Shown: positions 6,176 through 13,551 of the stretch, piece by piece
Layout: each line of letters opens with the position of its first letter
How positions within the stretch are numbered: position 1 is the first letter of the stretch
NCBI GenBank assembly: GCA_041691295.1
Contig: JBEPVA010000081.1
Location: 1 to 16,260, forward strand
Source: DATEHG01 sp041691295
GTDB taxonomy: Bacteria; Gemmatimonadota; Gemmatimonadetes; Gemmatimonadales; GWC2-71-9
Direction of reading: 5' to 3'
Length of the DNA stretch: 16,260 bases
Program-made: the position numbers and the translations under genes
The notes under the pieces: model-generated
What the model was told of the DNA's origin: nothing
Database searches by the model: none
The model's input: only the letters and a program-made list of their open reading frames with translations

Positions 6176-7279
6176 CTAAGCGGCCTGGCCCGCCTCGACT
6201 ACTCCCAGCTTCCGCGGCAGTTCCACCGTGAAGATGCAGCCATGGCCGGGGAGATTGCGGACCTGAAGGTGGCCATCGTTGGACTCGACCCCGCGCCGGG
6301 CAATGCTGAGTCCCAGGCCGAGCCCGGAGTGATCGGTACCGCGCTGCTCGAAGGGCTGGAACAACTCTTCGGCCTTGCCGGGCGGCAGTCCTCCGCATTC
6401 ATCCTCGATTTCGATCACGATCCGATCCTCGGTATGCTGGACCCGGAGGATGACCCGGGAACCGCGATTGGCGCGGGTGAACTTGAAGGCGTTCTGCAGC
6501 AGGTTCGCCAACACCGCCGCCAGGATCTGTCGGTCACCATCCAGGAAGAGATCCTCCGGGTCAGCCAGGACGAGCAGCTCGATCCCCATCGACTTTGCCT
6601 CGAGCGCCGCGGCGAGTTCGATTTCCTCCAGCAACGGCCTCAGCCTGATCCGTTCCTTGAAGATCCCGGCCGACAGCCGGACCTCGGCCAGCGACCCGTC
6701 GATCAGCCGGCTCATACCCTTGAGCGAACGCTCATGCAAGCTACTGGTGGCTCCGTTGACCGCGACCATGCCGGTCTTGATCAATTCAAATGAAAGAGCG
6801 GCGCTCGACAGCAGGTTCCGCAATTCGTGGGCGAGTACCCCCAGACGAACATCACTGGTCTGGGTCGATTCCGCATTCCGGGCCTCCTCGCGCTCCTGGA
6901 GATATTCGGACACCGCCCCCGCGATCACGTCGTCCAGGCAGCGGTTGAGGGTCCCGAACTCTGTCGGCGAGAAGGGCGCGCTGGTTTCGGCCGCCATCTG
7001 GGTGATCGACTGGCACAGATCGCCATAGTCGTGCACCACCTGCGCGATGGTGAACCCCTGGCGGAGCAGCTCGTGGCCGTGCCGGCGTGCCGACATGAGC
7101 ATGGGACCCGGGCTGACCTTCAAGTGGCCGGCCAGGGTATCGATCAGCTGCTGCAGGAAGAGCGGGATGCCATAGACCAGCTCGTTCTCCGAGGGGCGCG
7201 GAGCGCTGCGGAGCGCGACCTTGGCCCGGCAGCGTTCGAGCAGCTCAGTGCGGTTGTCTTCGAGAAACTGCTGGAGCAT
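6176..7279 (-). CDS. Sensor histidine kinase with RsbRD-N-like domain
   Basis: The 367-residue protein has no membrane segment, so it is probably a cytosolic kinase. Residues 1-130 (LEDNRTELLERCRAKV..., LMSARRHGHELLRQGF) resemble the RsbRD N-terminal helical domain found in stressosome and kinase proteins. The HisKA helix carries the phospho-acceptor His151 in LGVLAHELRNLLSSA. The ATPase domain shows the N box LLQNAFKF (Asn263), the G1 box IEDECGGLP (Asp293) and the G2 box GLGLGLSIARRG (319-330). No response regulator gene is adjacent, so the partner is unknown. The frame opens at a GTG at 7387, but ATG 7279 begins the domain and is preferred; no strong ribosome site is visible. Its TAG stop is followed directly by a heptamer array. 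Confidence 0.92.
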   Translation of the reverse strand: MLQQFLEDNRTELLERCRAKVALRSAPRPSENELVYGIPLFLQQLIDTLAGHLKVSPGPMLMSARRHGHELLRQGFTIAQVVHDYGDLCQSITQMAAETSAPFSPTEFGTLNRCLDDVIAGAVSEYLQEREEARNAESTQTSDVRLGVLAHELRNLLSSAALSFELIKTGMVAVNGATSSLHERSLKGMSRLIDGSLAEVRLSAGIFKERIRLRPLLEEIELAAALEAKSMGIELLVLADPEDLFLDGDRQILAAVLANLLQNAFKFTRANRGSRVILRVQHTEDRIVIEIEDECGGLPPGKAEELFQPFEQRGTDHSGLGLGLSIARRGVESNDGHLQVRNLPGHGCIFTVELPRKLGVVEAGQAA

Positions 7280-7349
7280 CGGTGTACCACTGGATGAAGG
7301 AGGGGCCGAGCCGGTGGCCTCGTCAGGCAGCCGCACCCATCGCCCGACG

Positions 7350-7366
7350 ATTCCAATATATGGAAT
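7350..7366. promoter_or_regulatory. Palindrome upstream of kinase gene
   Basis: ATTCCA-ATATA-TGGAAT is a perfect 6-bp-arm inverted repeat in an AT-rich patch about 70 bases upstream of the kinase ATG. On the minus strand it includes TATATT, which could act as a -10 box, but no convincing -35 is present. A second small dyad, CGAATC-TCG-GATTCG, lies at 7387-7401. These could be operator sites; the evidence is symmetry only. Confidence 0.3.
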
Positions 7367-7508
7367 AGGGCTGCTCGCCGTGGTCACGAATCTCGGATTC
7401 GCGCTCCCGTCAATCCAAGGATCTAGGTCCGGTCCGCCCGAGGATTGATTTCTGGCGGAATAAGCATGACGACAGGATGGCGGGGGGTCGCGATTGAAGC
7501 GGTGACGT

Positions 7509-8504
7509 TTACCTCGGCTGGTGCAGCGATCGTTGCAAGAACGCTCCCGTCTGTCTTGCCACCCCGACAGCCGCGGGCCCGGTCGCCGGGGTCGCGTGGG
7601 TCAGTTTCGCGATCGCAGGGAAATCCCTTGCCACGAATCCATAGGTCGTGAAGTGGATGTGGTGCAGGTCGCTGGTCGGCACGATCTCGAGGCTGTCAGT
7701 GTGCAACCGGTGCAGCAGCCCGAAATCGGGGGACATGAACGAGTCGAGCGTCTCGTAAAAATGCAGGATCGGCGGCAGTCGAGCGTCAATCCGGAATGAA
7801 GGCGCTTTTTCGAACTCGGCGCTGGCCATGGCCGTACCGATGCCGCCATCCAGACTCACCAGTGCCCTGATCCGGGAATCCTGCATGGCGAGCAATAGTG
7901 CGGCGCGCGCCCCGAAGCTGTGCCCCACGAGGCCAATCTGCGCCAGGTTCACCCGGACAACGGAAGCGGCAACTCCGATGGCGGACTTGAGCTCCGCGGC
8001 CTGCGCGTCTGCCATGCTGCCAACCTGGTCCTCCCGTTCCAGCGGTGTCTTGAGCGTCGGTGAAGGGGTGGTGGCCACCACGAATCCCAAGCTGGCCAGG
8101 TATTCGCAGAGCACCACCTGGTCGATCAGGTCCTCGCCGTTGCCCTGGGCCACCAGCACCAGCGGGAACGCGCTGTCGATCGCGGCAGCCCCCCGCACCG
8201 CGTACAACGGACTGGCAAACAACCGGGAAATGGCGGCCGAATCCACCCCGGCTTTGCCAAGAAAGCCCGCCAGCGCCGTTGCCCCATCGGCCAGGTAGTC
8301 CTTGAACCGCAGTCGACCCCCGCTGCCGGTCGCTGGATACCAGAGGTGAATGACCGCACCGTGGGTATCAACCCGTCGATATCCGACGTGATTCGGACCC
8401 GGTGTCAGCCCTGCCCACAGGGCGGGACCGACGGGCGATAAGGAGACCGGCAGCTGAGGTGCGCTGGTACGCAGCGTCGCGAGCAGGAACAGGAAGGCGA
8501 TCAC
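7509..8504 (-). CDS. Exported alpha/beta hydrolase, PAF-acetylhydrolase/dienelactone-like
   Basis: The 331-residue protein starts with a signal-peptide-like IAFLFLLATLRTSAPQ. Its middle carries FPLVLVAQGNGED (113-125), the nucleophile elbow GLVGHSFGARAA with Ser196, VSLDGG with the likely acid Asp219, and a His-rich DLHHIHF near the C-terminus that probably supplies the catalytic His. The order and spacing resemble platelet-activating-factor acetylhydrolase-like serine esterases. The substrate is unknown. I chose GTG 8504 because GGAG lies about 10 bases upstream and the signal peptide then begins at the N-terminus. An ATG at 8594 would add 30 unusual residues ahead of it. It is a different hydrolase subfamily from the one at 5167-6003. 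Confidence 0.85.
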   Translation of the reverse strand: MIAFLFLLATLRTSAPQLPVSLSPVGPALWAGLTPGPNHVGYRRVDTHGAVIHLWYPATGSGGRLRFKDYLADGATALAGFLGKAGVDSAAISRLFASPLYAVRGAAAIDSAFPLVLVAQGNGEDLIDQVVLCEYLASLGFVVATTPSPTLKTPLEREDQVGSMADAQAAELKSAIGVAASVVRVNLAQIGLVGHSFGARAALLLAMQDSRIRALVSLDGGIGTAMASAEFEKAPSFRIDARLPPILHFYETLDSFMSPDFGLLHRLHTDSLEIVPTSDLHHIHFTTYGFVARDFPAIAKLTHATPATGPAAVGVARQTGAFLQRSLHQPR

Positions 8505-8776
8505 GATTGAGATGCTCCAGGTTGTGGCACTGGAAGGCAACTGATCGGGTGGGGACGCTCTTCCTGCCGGCGGGCCGCACCAATTCCGCACCATTCAATG
8601 GGCCTCCTTCGCCGGTTGGTACCGGACGGCCCTATTGTGATCGTCGAAGGAGAGCCGCCGATCCGACCAACGCCTGGCGGCCGGGGCGGTCGCCTGGGGC
8701 AGCAATCGCTACCAGTTGCCTGGCCTAGCGCGCAGCCACGATCGAATCCCCAGCCTGCCTCCCGGCATCCATCGCA
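8505..8776. other. Probable decayed 3' part of TPR-family gene
   Basis: I see no intact gene here. The minus-strand frames read through without family-like sequence, except a short end AMDAGRQAGDSIVAAR followed by TAG near 8730, in a different frame from the upstream remnant. This could be the surviving C-terminus of the broken TPR-family gene after an internal deletion, but it is too short to prove. Confidence 0.35.
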
Positions 8777-9402
8777 GTGGGCCAGGCCAGGATGGTCAGG
8801 CAGGACGGCGAACCGCCGCTCGAAGGTGGCGCCGGCGGCCAGCTGACTGGTGTAGCGCTTGTCCGTTGGATCGGCGGCGATCACATCTGCCAGTGCCGAG
8901 AAGATCATCGCTTCAGTGTCGGCCGGAAATTGCCGGCTCAACGCCGTCATCGCGTCACGATAGGCCAGGAGCCGGGGCCGCTGGTCGAGGGAATCAGCAT
9001 GCTCATAGAGCAGGGCCACGGCGTCGATGTAGCCGAGCTCCCGTGGCGTCCTCTCTCCCAATCGCCTGGCGCTATCGACCGCAGCCTGGCCCCGCCGAAT
9101 CAGTTCTTCCGGCTTGATCCCAGGGGCGAGCGGGTTGCCCCACGCACTCAGTGCAATCCCCCACTCGGCCATGGCGCAGTGCGATCGACCGCCAGCCCGG
9201 CGTTGAACTGACTCACCGCCTCAGGGAAGCCGAAGGAATGCAGCAGCGCGACGGCGTGATTGAATCGCGGGCGGGCGATCGCGTCGCAGGAAATATCGAA
9301 CCGGACGGTGCCGAGCCGGTGGGCCGATGCCGCGGTCTGCTGCACCGCCCCGAGTGGGGCAGTGAGACAGAGGGAAAGGAGCCACAGCGGGGTCAGGCGC
9401 AT
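8777..9402 (-). pseudogene. Broken secreted TPR-family protein gene
   Basis: Two frames together give a recognisable N-terminus. From ATG 9402 there is a signal peptide (MRLTPLWLLSLCLTAPLGA), then FNHAVALLHSFGFPEAVSQF and LAVDR. The frame then shifts near 9180 to MAEWGIALSAWGNPLAPG, GYIDAVALLYEHADSLDQR, FSALADVIAADPTDKRYTSQ and LPDHPGLAH. These motifs match the bacterial TPR-family proteins with FxxAvaLLHSFxYxEA...CAMAxWGIA...LPDHPGLAHY (recalled pattern). Inserting one base near 9180 would restore DR-DCAMAEWG. After PGLAH (about 8777) homology stops, although relatives continue for several hundred residues. So there is at least a one-base loss plus a large 3' deletion. It is not expected to make a working product. 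Confidence 0.8.
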
Positions 9403-9424
9403 CGGCTGCCGGCAGTCGATCCTG

Positions 9425-9859
9425 CTAGGAGCAGGCCCCGATTCGCTTGCCCTCGAGGTGGGTTTCCACCTGGGGCCCGCTGCTGCCCTTGTTCTTTGCC
9501 TTGCGGAGAATGGAATAGCTGGTCGATGTCATGGTGCCGGTGATCTCGACCGAGGCGTATTTGCAATCAGTGGTGTAATGCACCTTGCCGCCGGCCATGG
9601 AAAGATTGCTGACGGTGCAGCTGCCGTCCGGCTTGAAGTCGGCCATGAAGCGGTTGTTGAACACGGCCTCGGGATTGGCCAGCTCCCTGGCGGTCAGGCA
9701 GCGGGAAGCGGTATCAGGCCTGGCCGACTGAGCGCTGCCGGTCGTAATCGCGGCCGAGACCTGGTACTTGCCCGGCTGGAGAGGCACCGGCTGTTGCTGG
9801 CCGGGTGCGATGACAAGGAGCAGGCCGAGGATGAGAAAGGAGTGCGGGTGCGGGATCAT
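9425..9859 (-). CDS. DUF3617 domain protein, exported
   Basis: The 144-residue protein begins with a signal peptide (MIPHPHSFLILGLLLVIAPG), followed by PLQPGKYQVSA. It ends with the family pattern: RCLTARELANPEAVF, then GSCTVSNLSMAGGKVHYTTDC, GTMTSTSYS and the terminal GKRIGACS. DUF3617 proteins are small periplasmic proteins with paired cysteines; their function is not known. ATG 9859 has GGAG nine bases upstream and starts the signal peptide. The same frame is open upstream and encodes an unrelated membrane-like stretch, described separately. The broken TPR gene follows 22 bases downstream. Confidence 0.88.
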   Translation of the reverse strand: MIPHPHSFLILGLLLVIAPGQQQPVPLQPGKYQVSAAITTGSAQSARPDTASRCLTARELANPEAVFNNRFMADFKPDGSCTVSNLSMAGGKVHYTTDCKYASVEITGTMTSTSYSILRKAKNKGSSGPQVETHLEGKRIGACS

Positions 9860-9976
9860 GGTGGCGACTCCGAAGGTGGTGTTCTTGCGGTCGATAGCCT
9901 GGTGACTGTTGGGGCACACCGATTCGCTGGTGCGCAATTCGAAATTATCACCCTCGGGCCCAGGAAGTCCCGTGGC

Positions 9977-10153
9977 TGGTTCGGCCTCTGGAGATTTGCG
10001 GAATCTGGCCTCGAGTCGAGCCAGGGGGCGGGCCAGGAGGAGGTAGCGGAGAACGGCGATGCCACCGACCGAGAGGACCAGTCCCAGGATTACGACCGCC
10101 TTGGAAAACCAGGAGGTAAGACCGTCGCTCAGCCAGAGCAGGACGACACCCAC
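9977..10153 (-). other. Membrane-protein-like frame without its own stop
   Basis: From a GTG at 10153 the frame reads VLLWLSDGLTSWFSKAV, a second hydrophobic stretch and then a basic tail (RPLARLEARFRKS), as in small two-TM proteins. Coding-like sequence extends about 15 residues further upstream (TTKRRLFGIGLAVRL), but the codon before it is CTC, not ATG. There is no stop before the downstream DUF3617 ATG, so the frame runs into that gene. It is probably a small membrane-protein gene that lost its start and stop through indels. I cannot name a family. Confidence 0.4.
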
Positions 10154-10221
10154 CAGCCGGACGGCCAGGCCGATCCCGAACAGACGGCGCTTCGTGGTGA
10201 GGGAGGGTGACGGCAGGAATC

Positions 10222-10538
10222 ACGCGACCGCTTTCGCTGCAGGATTGGCCGGTCCAGACCTGCGCAAGGAACTGACCAATTCCGGTCTCAGTCCCCGGAC
10301 GACGACAATCGCCGCCAGTTCCGATTGCTCCGCCTCAGCTTCCGCCATCGAAAGGACACCCGCCACCAGTCCCGAAAGCGGGACTGGAGCGCCAGAGGCC
10401 GGGCGGCAGCGGCGCCGACCACGAGGCTGCTGGGGAAAATCAGGCCGTCGTTGCGGCCCAGCGGACCGCCGCGTGCCACCAGCCGATGTGAACGCTGCGG
10501 TGCCGCTTAGAGGCAGGCATGGAATCGGTGGTGCCCAT
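10222..10538 (-). pseudogene. Wrecked VIT1/CCC1-family iron/manganese transporter gene
   Basis: VIT-family pieces occur in the right order but in different frames. ATG 10538 begins with HRSVHIGWWHAAV. The next frame gives LGRNDGLIFPSSLVVGAAAA, matching the family's VLGANDGLxSxxSLVVGVAAA. A third frame gives LVAGVLSMAEAEAEQSELA and then AIVVVRGLRPELV, matching LVAGAxSMAAGEY...EQADLA and IYVxRGLdPxLA. Between SMA and EQ the family normally has about ten more residues, so part is deleted. Everything after about residue 95 (the remaining transmembrane helices) is missing, and TGA follows at 10222. The family moves Fe2+ or Mn2+ across membranes; this copy cannot. The ATG overlaps the upstream gene's stop (TGATG), so it was once translationally coupled. 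Confidence 0.75.
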
Positions 10539-10768
10539 CACGACATATCATCCACGCGACAGTCCCGCACCTGGCCATCAATGATCCTCCGCCCCTGCTG
10601 GCAACAGGCTGCGATTGCGGCGGCCTCGGTCGCATAGGTCTCGGGTTCACTAAAGGCGCGCAGCGTTCCGAGCCGGCCGATCAGCAGATCCAGGGTCCAG
10701 CGCCCGGTGCCCCGGACCTGAAAGGTCCGGGCCGTGATGTCGAAGCCTTTGTAGCAGACGGAAATCAT
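10538..10768 (-). CDS. Small protein with YKGFDI N-terminus, unknown function
   Basis: The 76-residue product starts MISVCYKGFDITARTFQV and ends IIDGQVRDCRVDDMS. It has no membrane segment or signal. The YKGF-I start, central basic W-x-L stretch and Thr-Glu-Ala helix are like small uncharacterised bacterial proteins; I cannot assign a family firmly. ATG 10768 overlaps the upstream frame's TGA (ATGA), and its own TGA overlaps the next ATG (TGATG). It is therefore the middle gene of a translationally coupled operon. The frame is open to 10849, but the coupling favours 10768. Confidence 0.7.
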   Translation of the reverse strand: MISVCYKGFDITARTFQVRGTGRWTLDLLIGRLGTLRAFSEPETYATEAAAIAACCQQGRRIIDGQVRDCRVDDMS

Positions 10769-11187
10769 CGAGAGCCTCGCCCAGCGGGATATCCGCAAGA
10801 TACCGACTCCGACGGGTCGGCGGGTGATTGGGATCTGGCCAGGCGACAACGCAGCAAGGATCGAGTCGCAATCCGTCGCCCGAATGCGCTGGCCTCGACC
10901 AGCGAAGCGAGCCTGGCCAGCGACATCCGCCAGCCGGTTTCATTGTCGGCGGTCGGCACACCCGAAGGCCGCCTCTCGAGCACCGCCACGAGCTGAGTTC
11001 CACCGCCGGACGCAGACCGCGTCATCGACATTTGAAAGCCGCCACGTTGGCGGAGGTCGAACTGGTGGACCTGACTGGTGATCCGGTCCGGGACCATCCA
11101 TCGCGCGACCGCGTGACGATCGAGCTGGGCGCGGTGCAGGACCGCGCGCGGCGCCTCGAAATGGCGGCAGACCTGAGTGGCCGTCAT
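10765..11187 (-). pseudogene. AHSA1/SRPBCC-like gene with internal deletion
   Basis: The 140-codon frame begins MTATQVCRHFEAPRAVLHRA and AVARWMVPDRITSQVHQFD, typical of the N-terminus of AHSA1-type (SRPBCC, START-fold) proteins. It then jumps from GGFQMSMTRSAS directly to GGGTQLVAVLERRPSGVPTADNE and GWRMSLARLASLVEA, which is the family C-terminus. Roughly 50 residues in the middle (the strands with HTDTYHGRF-like sequence) are absent, and the join stays in frame. A fold with half its sheet missing is unlikely to work. The last ~42 residues look non-native. AGGAA precedes the ATG and overlaps the upstream gene's stop; the TGA overlaps the next ATG. It could be a real shortened protein, so the pseudogene label is moderate. 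Confidence 0.6.
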
Positions 11188-11196
11188 GGCCGATTC

Positions 11197-11706
11197 CTAG
11201 TTCCGGCGCACGGCACTCTTGCAACCGGCAATGAAGTCCGGGGTTCCGTTCACGCAGGCCGTATCGCTGGCGACGCCATTGTCCACTGCCCAGGTGTAAC
11301 CCTCGAGGTAGGTGGCGCGGGGCGGAGCGGTCGCGGGCGCGAGCGGAGCAGGCGCCCTGTGGGGGGCGGTCAGCCGGTAGCCCAGCACGGCGAGGGCCGG
11401 CACCATGCCGCAGAAAAAGAGCGCCGCGACCAGTCTGGAGCGGCGAATGGAGAAAGCACTGCCAACCAGGATCAGTGCCAGGACTACGCACATCGCCGCC
11501 AGATACCAGATGCCGACGATGACGACCGCCACACCCGATGCCGCCCCCTCTCCGGGGGTTACATCGAGATCGAGCATCAGGTGCCAGGCAATGACGACGA
11601 GTACCGGTGCCAGCAACAGCGCCCAACGGTCGGAGCGCCGACCGAGCCAGTAAGCTCCGCCGCACAGCAGGCCAGTGACGCAGAGCCATCCGACGATGGC
11701 GAGCAT
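11197..11706 (-). CDS. 4-TM membrane protein with Cys-containing tail
   Basis: The 169-residue protein has hydrophobic segments at about 1-20, 28-45, 54-85 and 91-112, an Ala/Pro linker and a soluble tail at 133-169. The tail reads YLEGYTWAVDNGV, with Cys151 and Cys162 in DTACVNG and FIAGCKS. This EGYxWAxxN...C...FxxGC pattern looks like a compact module found at the ends of other uncharacterised bacterial proteins; its role is unknown to me. The two cysteines could form a disulphide if the tail is outside. ATG 11706 lies 11 bases after the upstream gene's stop, and the next gene starts 9 bases after its own TAG, so it sits inside an operon. Confidence 0.82.
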   Translation of the reverse strand: MLAIVGWLCVTGLLCGGAYWLGRRSDRWALLLAPVLVVIAWHLMLDLDVTPGEGAASGVAVVIVGIWYLAAMCVVLALILVGSAFSIRRSRLVAALFFCGMVPALAVLGYRLTAPHRAPAPLAPATAPPRATYLEGYTWAVDNGVASDTACVNGTPDFIAGCKSAVRRN

Positions 11707-11717
11707 CGCGAGCGGGC

Positions 11718-12137
11718 CTACACCGACACGGGAGCCACAGGCCAGCCGAGCGCTTCCCCGGTGGCGCTAAGGGCGACAAAAAGTTCAGCTCGAATCAACC
11801 AGCGATCATCCGCCCTGACCCATTGCGCCGAATACCGTCCGGATACCAGCACCGCTCCGCCGGCCCGGCAGCCAGTCCAGCTTCCTTCCTCCCAGCCAAG
11901 CGGCCATCGATCGCTGATGGTCACGGTGACCGCCGTCCGCTGATACACAATTCCCGCGTCCCATGCCAGCGCCGCCCGAATCCGGTCCCGGCCCTCGATG
12001 ACCGCGCCGAGGCCTGCTACGACAACCAGATCACGGACCCAGAACGACGCCACCCGATCGTATTGTCCAGCGGCGATGGCGGCGTTCTGGGCCGATCGGG
12101 CCTCGCGAATGGCTGTTTCGTCAATCGATGGCGCCAT
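11718..12137 (-). CDS. NTF2-like / DUF4440 (SnoaL-like) protein
   Basis: The 139-residue product has the helix-rich start IREARSAQNAAIAAGQYDRVASFW, then the gating RDLVVVAGLGAVIEGRDRIRAAL. The strand pattern is VYQRTAVTVTISD, SGRYSAQWVRADDRWLIRAEL and FVALS. This is the NTF2-fold layout of DUF4440-type proteins, small cone-shaped folds used as enzymes or ligand binders; the substrate cannot be predicted. ATG 12137 (AGGG seven bases upstream) is chosen over an in-frame ATG at 12224 that has no ribosome site. It is the first gene of the operon 12137-10222. Confidence 0.82.
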   Translation of the reverse strand: MAPSIDETAIREARSAQNAAIAAGQYDRVASFWVRDLVVVAGLGAVIEGRDRIRAALAWDAGIVYQRTAVTVTISDRWPLGWEEGSWTGCRAGGAVLVSGRYSAQWVRADDRWLIRAELFVALSATGEALGWPVAPVSV

Positions 12138-12339
12138 CAGCAGCCCTTGCAAAGGTTGCGTCTGGTCATGAGAGAGCGGCCCGCCGACGATCGAACGCCC
12201 GGCACCGCAGGACGCTGACGCCATGGTTAGTCAGATCGGAGGAATCAACGGTGCCGGAAACGAGGTGGAACCGCTGGCCGATATCGGATGCAGAAGTGAC
12301 GGCGCCGAATTGCTGGACCGGACAATGAAAGCAGACTCT

Positions 12340-12969
12340 TCATACCGCGCTTTCCAACGCATCCAGGTCCGACGAACAGAGCGCCTGAACATGGCGAGTG
12401 ACCTTTTCCCGATCCCAGTCCCACCACGCCAGTCGTTGCAGGCGTTCGATCCGGGCGTCGTCGAACCGGTACCGCAACACGGAAGCTGGATTGCCGCCGA
12501 CGATGGCGTAGGCCGGGACATCCCGGGTCACTACGCTGGCGGCGGCGATGATCGCCCCGTTGCCAATGCTGACTCCCGGCATGATCACGGCGCCGTACCC
12601 GATCCAGACGTCGTGACCGACGGTGGTATCCCCCTTGGTGGGCCAGGCCTCCGGCATGGCGGCCTCCCAGCCCTCCCCGAATATCGGAAATGGGTAGGTC
12701 GTGAGCCAGCTGGTCGGGTGATTGCCGCCATTCATGATGAACTTCACCTCGGCCGCGATCGAGCAGTACCGGCCGATGACCAGCCGGTCGTGATGGAACT
12801 CGAAATGATAGAGAACATTGGCCTCGAACTGCTCGGGACCGCGAGGGTCGTCGTAGTAGCTGTACTCGCCGACGACGATGGAGGGCCGGGTGATGAATGG
12901 CTTGAGGAATCCGGTCCGGGAAATTCCGGGGATCGGGTAGCGAGTCTCCGGCAATGGACCATGTGGCAT
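12340..12969 (-). CDS. Vat/CatB-like xenobiotic acetyltransferase (hexapeptide repeat)
   Basis: The 209-residue protein has the length and layout of Vat streptogramin acetyltransferases and type-B chloramphenicol acetyltransferases. The start is PHGPLPETRYPIPG. Next come GEYSYYDDP (34-42), VLYHFEFHHDRLVIGRYCSIA, the catalytic-loop MNGGNHP with His84, and TTYPFPIFGEGWE. The left-handed helix repeats TVGHDVWIGYGAVIMPGVSIG and GAIIAAASVVTRDVPAYAIVGG follow, and the end is FDDARIERLQRLAWWDWD. Such enzymes transfer acetyl from acetyl-CoA to a hydroxyl of the antibiotic; the true substrate here is unknown. ATG 12969 has AGGG six bases upstream; a TTG at 12987 is less likely. It stands alone, without mobile elements. 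Confidence 0.92.
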   Translation of the reverse strand: MPHGPLPETRYPIPGISRTGFLKPFITRPSIVVGEYSYYDDPRGPEQFEANVLYHFEFHHDRLVIGRYCSIAAEVKFIMNGGNHPTSWLTTYPFPIFGEGWEAAMPEAWPTKGDTTVGHDVWIGYGAVIMPGVSIGNGAIIAAASVVTRDVPAYAIVGGNPASVLRYRFDDARIERLQRLAWWDWDREKVTRHVQALCSSDLDALESAV

Positions 12970-13111
12970 CGAGACCCTGCCGTTCAACGAGGGGGAGGTG
13001 GCGCAACCATCGGCCCGTGATCAACTCGGGCCGGTCAAAGAAAAATGGTCTGTCAGACCGCCGCAATTCTGCCCCGGCCTTCCGCAGTTGCGACCTTGCC
13101 CTGTCCCTGGC

Positions 13112-13432
13112 TCAGCGTTCCGGCCCTACCCTCCGTGCTTCTGCGCTCTGGGCCAGCACCCGCTCGACGAAGTCCAGCCGCTCCTGAGTCTCGCCCAGTT
13201 CCTGGCGCAGCTTCCCGACCTCGAATTCCAGGGCATCGAGCCCAGCCTGGCGGTCATCGGCACCGGTGCCCTGCCCCAGGCGCTGGGCCCACCAGCCACT
13301 GGCCACGGCCAGCGCCGCGTGTATCGCGGCGTGCCACGGCTCGGCCGCCCCGGCGGCGGCACCAACCGCCACCAGGTTGATGACGCCGAGTATGAGCGCG
13401 ATCGGCTGCCAGAGGCCAGGCTTGAAGTTCAT
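13112..13432 (-). CDS. Small membrane protein with coiled-coil tail
   Basis: The 106-residue product has hydrophobic stretches at about 8-28 (LWQPIALILGVINLVAVG) and 33-50 (WHAAIHAALAVASGWW), then a charged helical tail (EFEVGKLRQELGETQERLDF) with heptad-like spacing, probably a coiled coil. There is no recognised family; it may scaffold or tether in the membrane. ATG 13432 begins the hydrophobic part. It diverges from the 13552 gene, and 119 bases lie between the two starts. Confidence 0.7.
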   Translation of the reverse strand: MNFKPGLWQPIALILGVINLVAVGAAAGAAEPWHAAIHAALAVASGWWAQRLGQGTGADDRQAGLDALEFEVGKLRQELGETQERLDFVERVLAQSAEARRVGPER

Positions 13433-13551
13433 GGTAAGGCGCTCACGAGTCGCACACTGCAACCGCTCCGACACCTTTGCGCCACTTGAATCGTCAGCAT
13501 GAGCAGATCCCCCATCGAGTTCACCACAGCAGCCCCGCACCAAGGACGATA

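Noticed and set aside
9260..10210. A 316-codon plus-strand frame
   Set aside because: It is antisense to the DUF3617 gene, which has signal peptide and family motifs. The plus frame has no recognisable features.
10828..11943. A 371-codon plus-strand frame
   Set aside because: It is rich in Arg/Gly/Gln without motifs and is antisense to the five-gene minus-strand operon with overlapping starts and stops.
12340..12969. Acetyltransferase as part of a mobile resistance cassette
   Set aside because: No integrase, transposase, attC-like site or flanking inverted repeats are visible.
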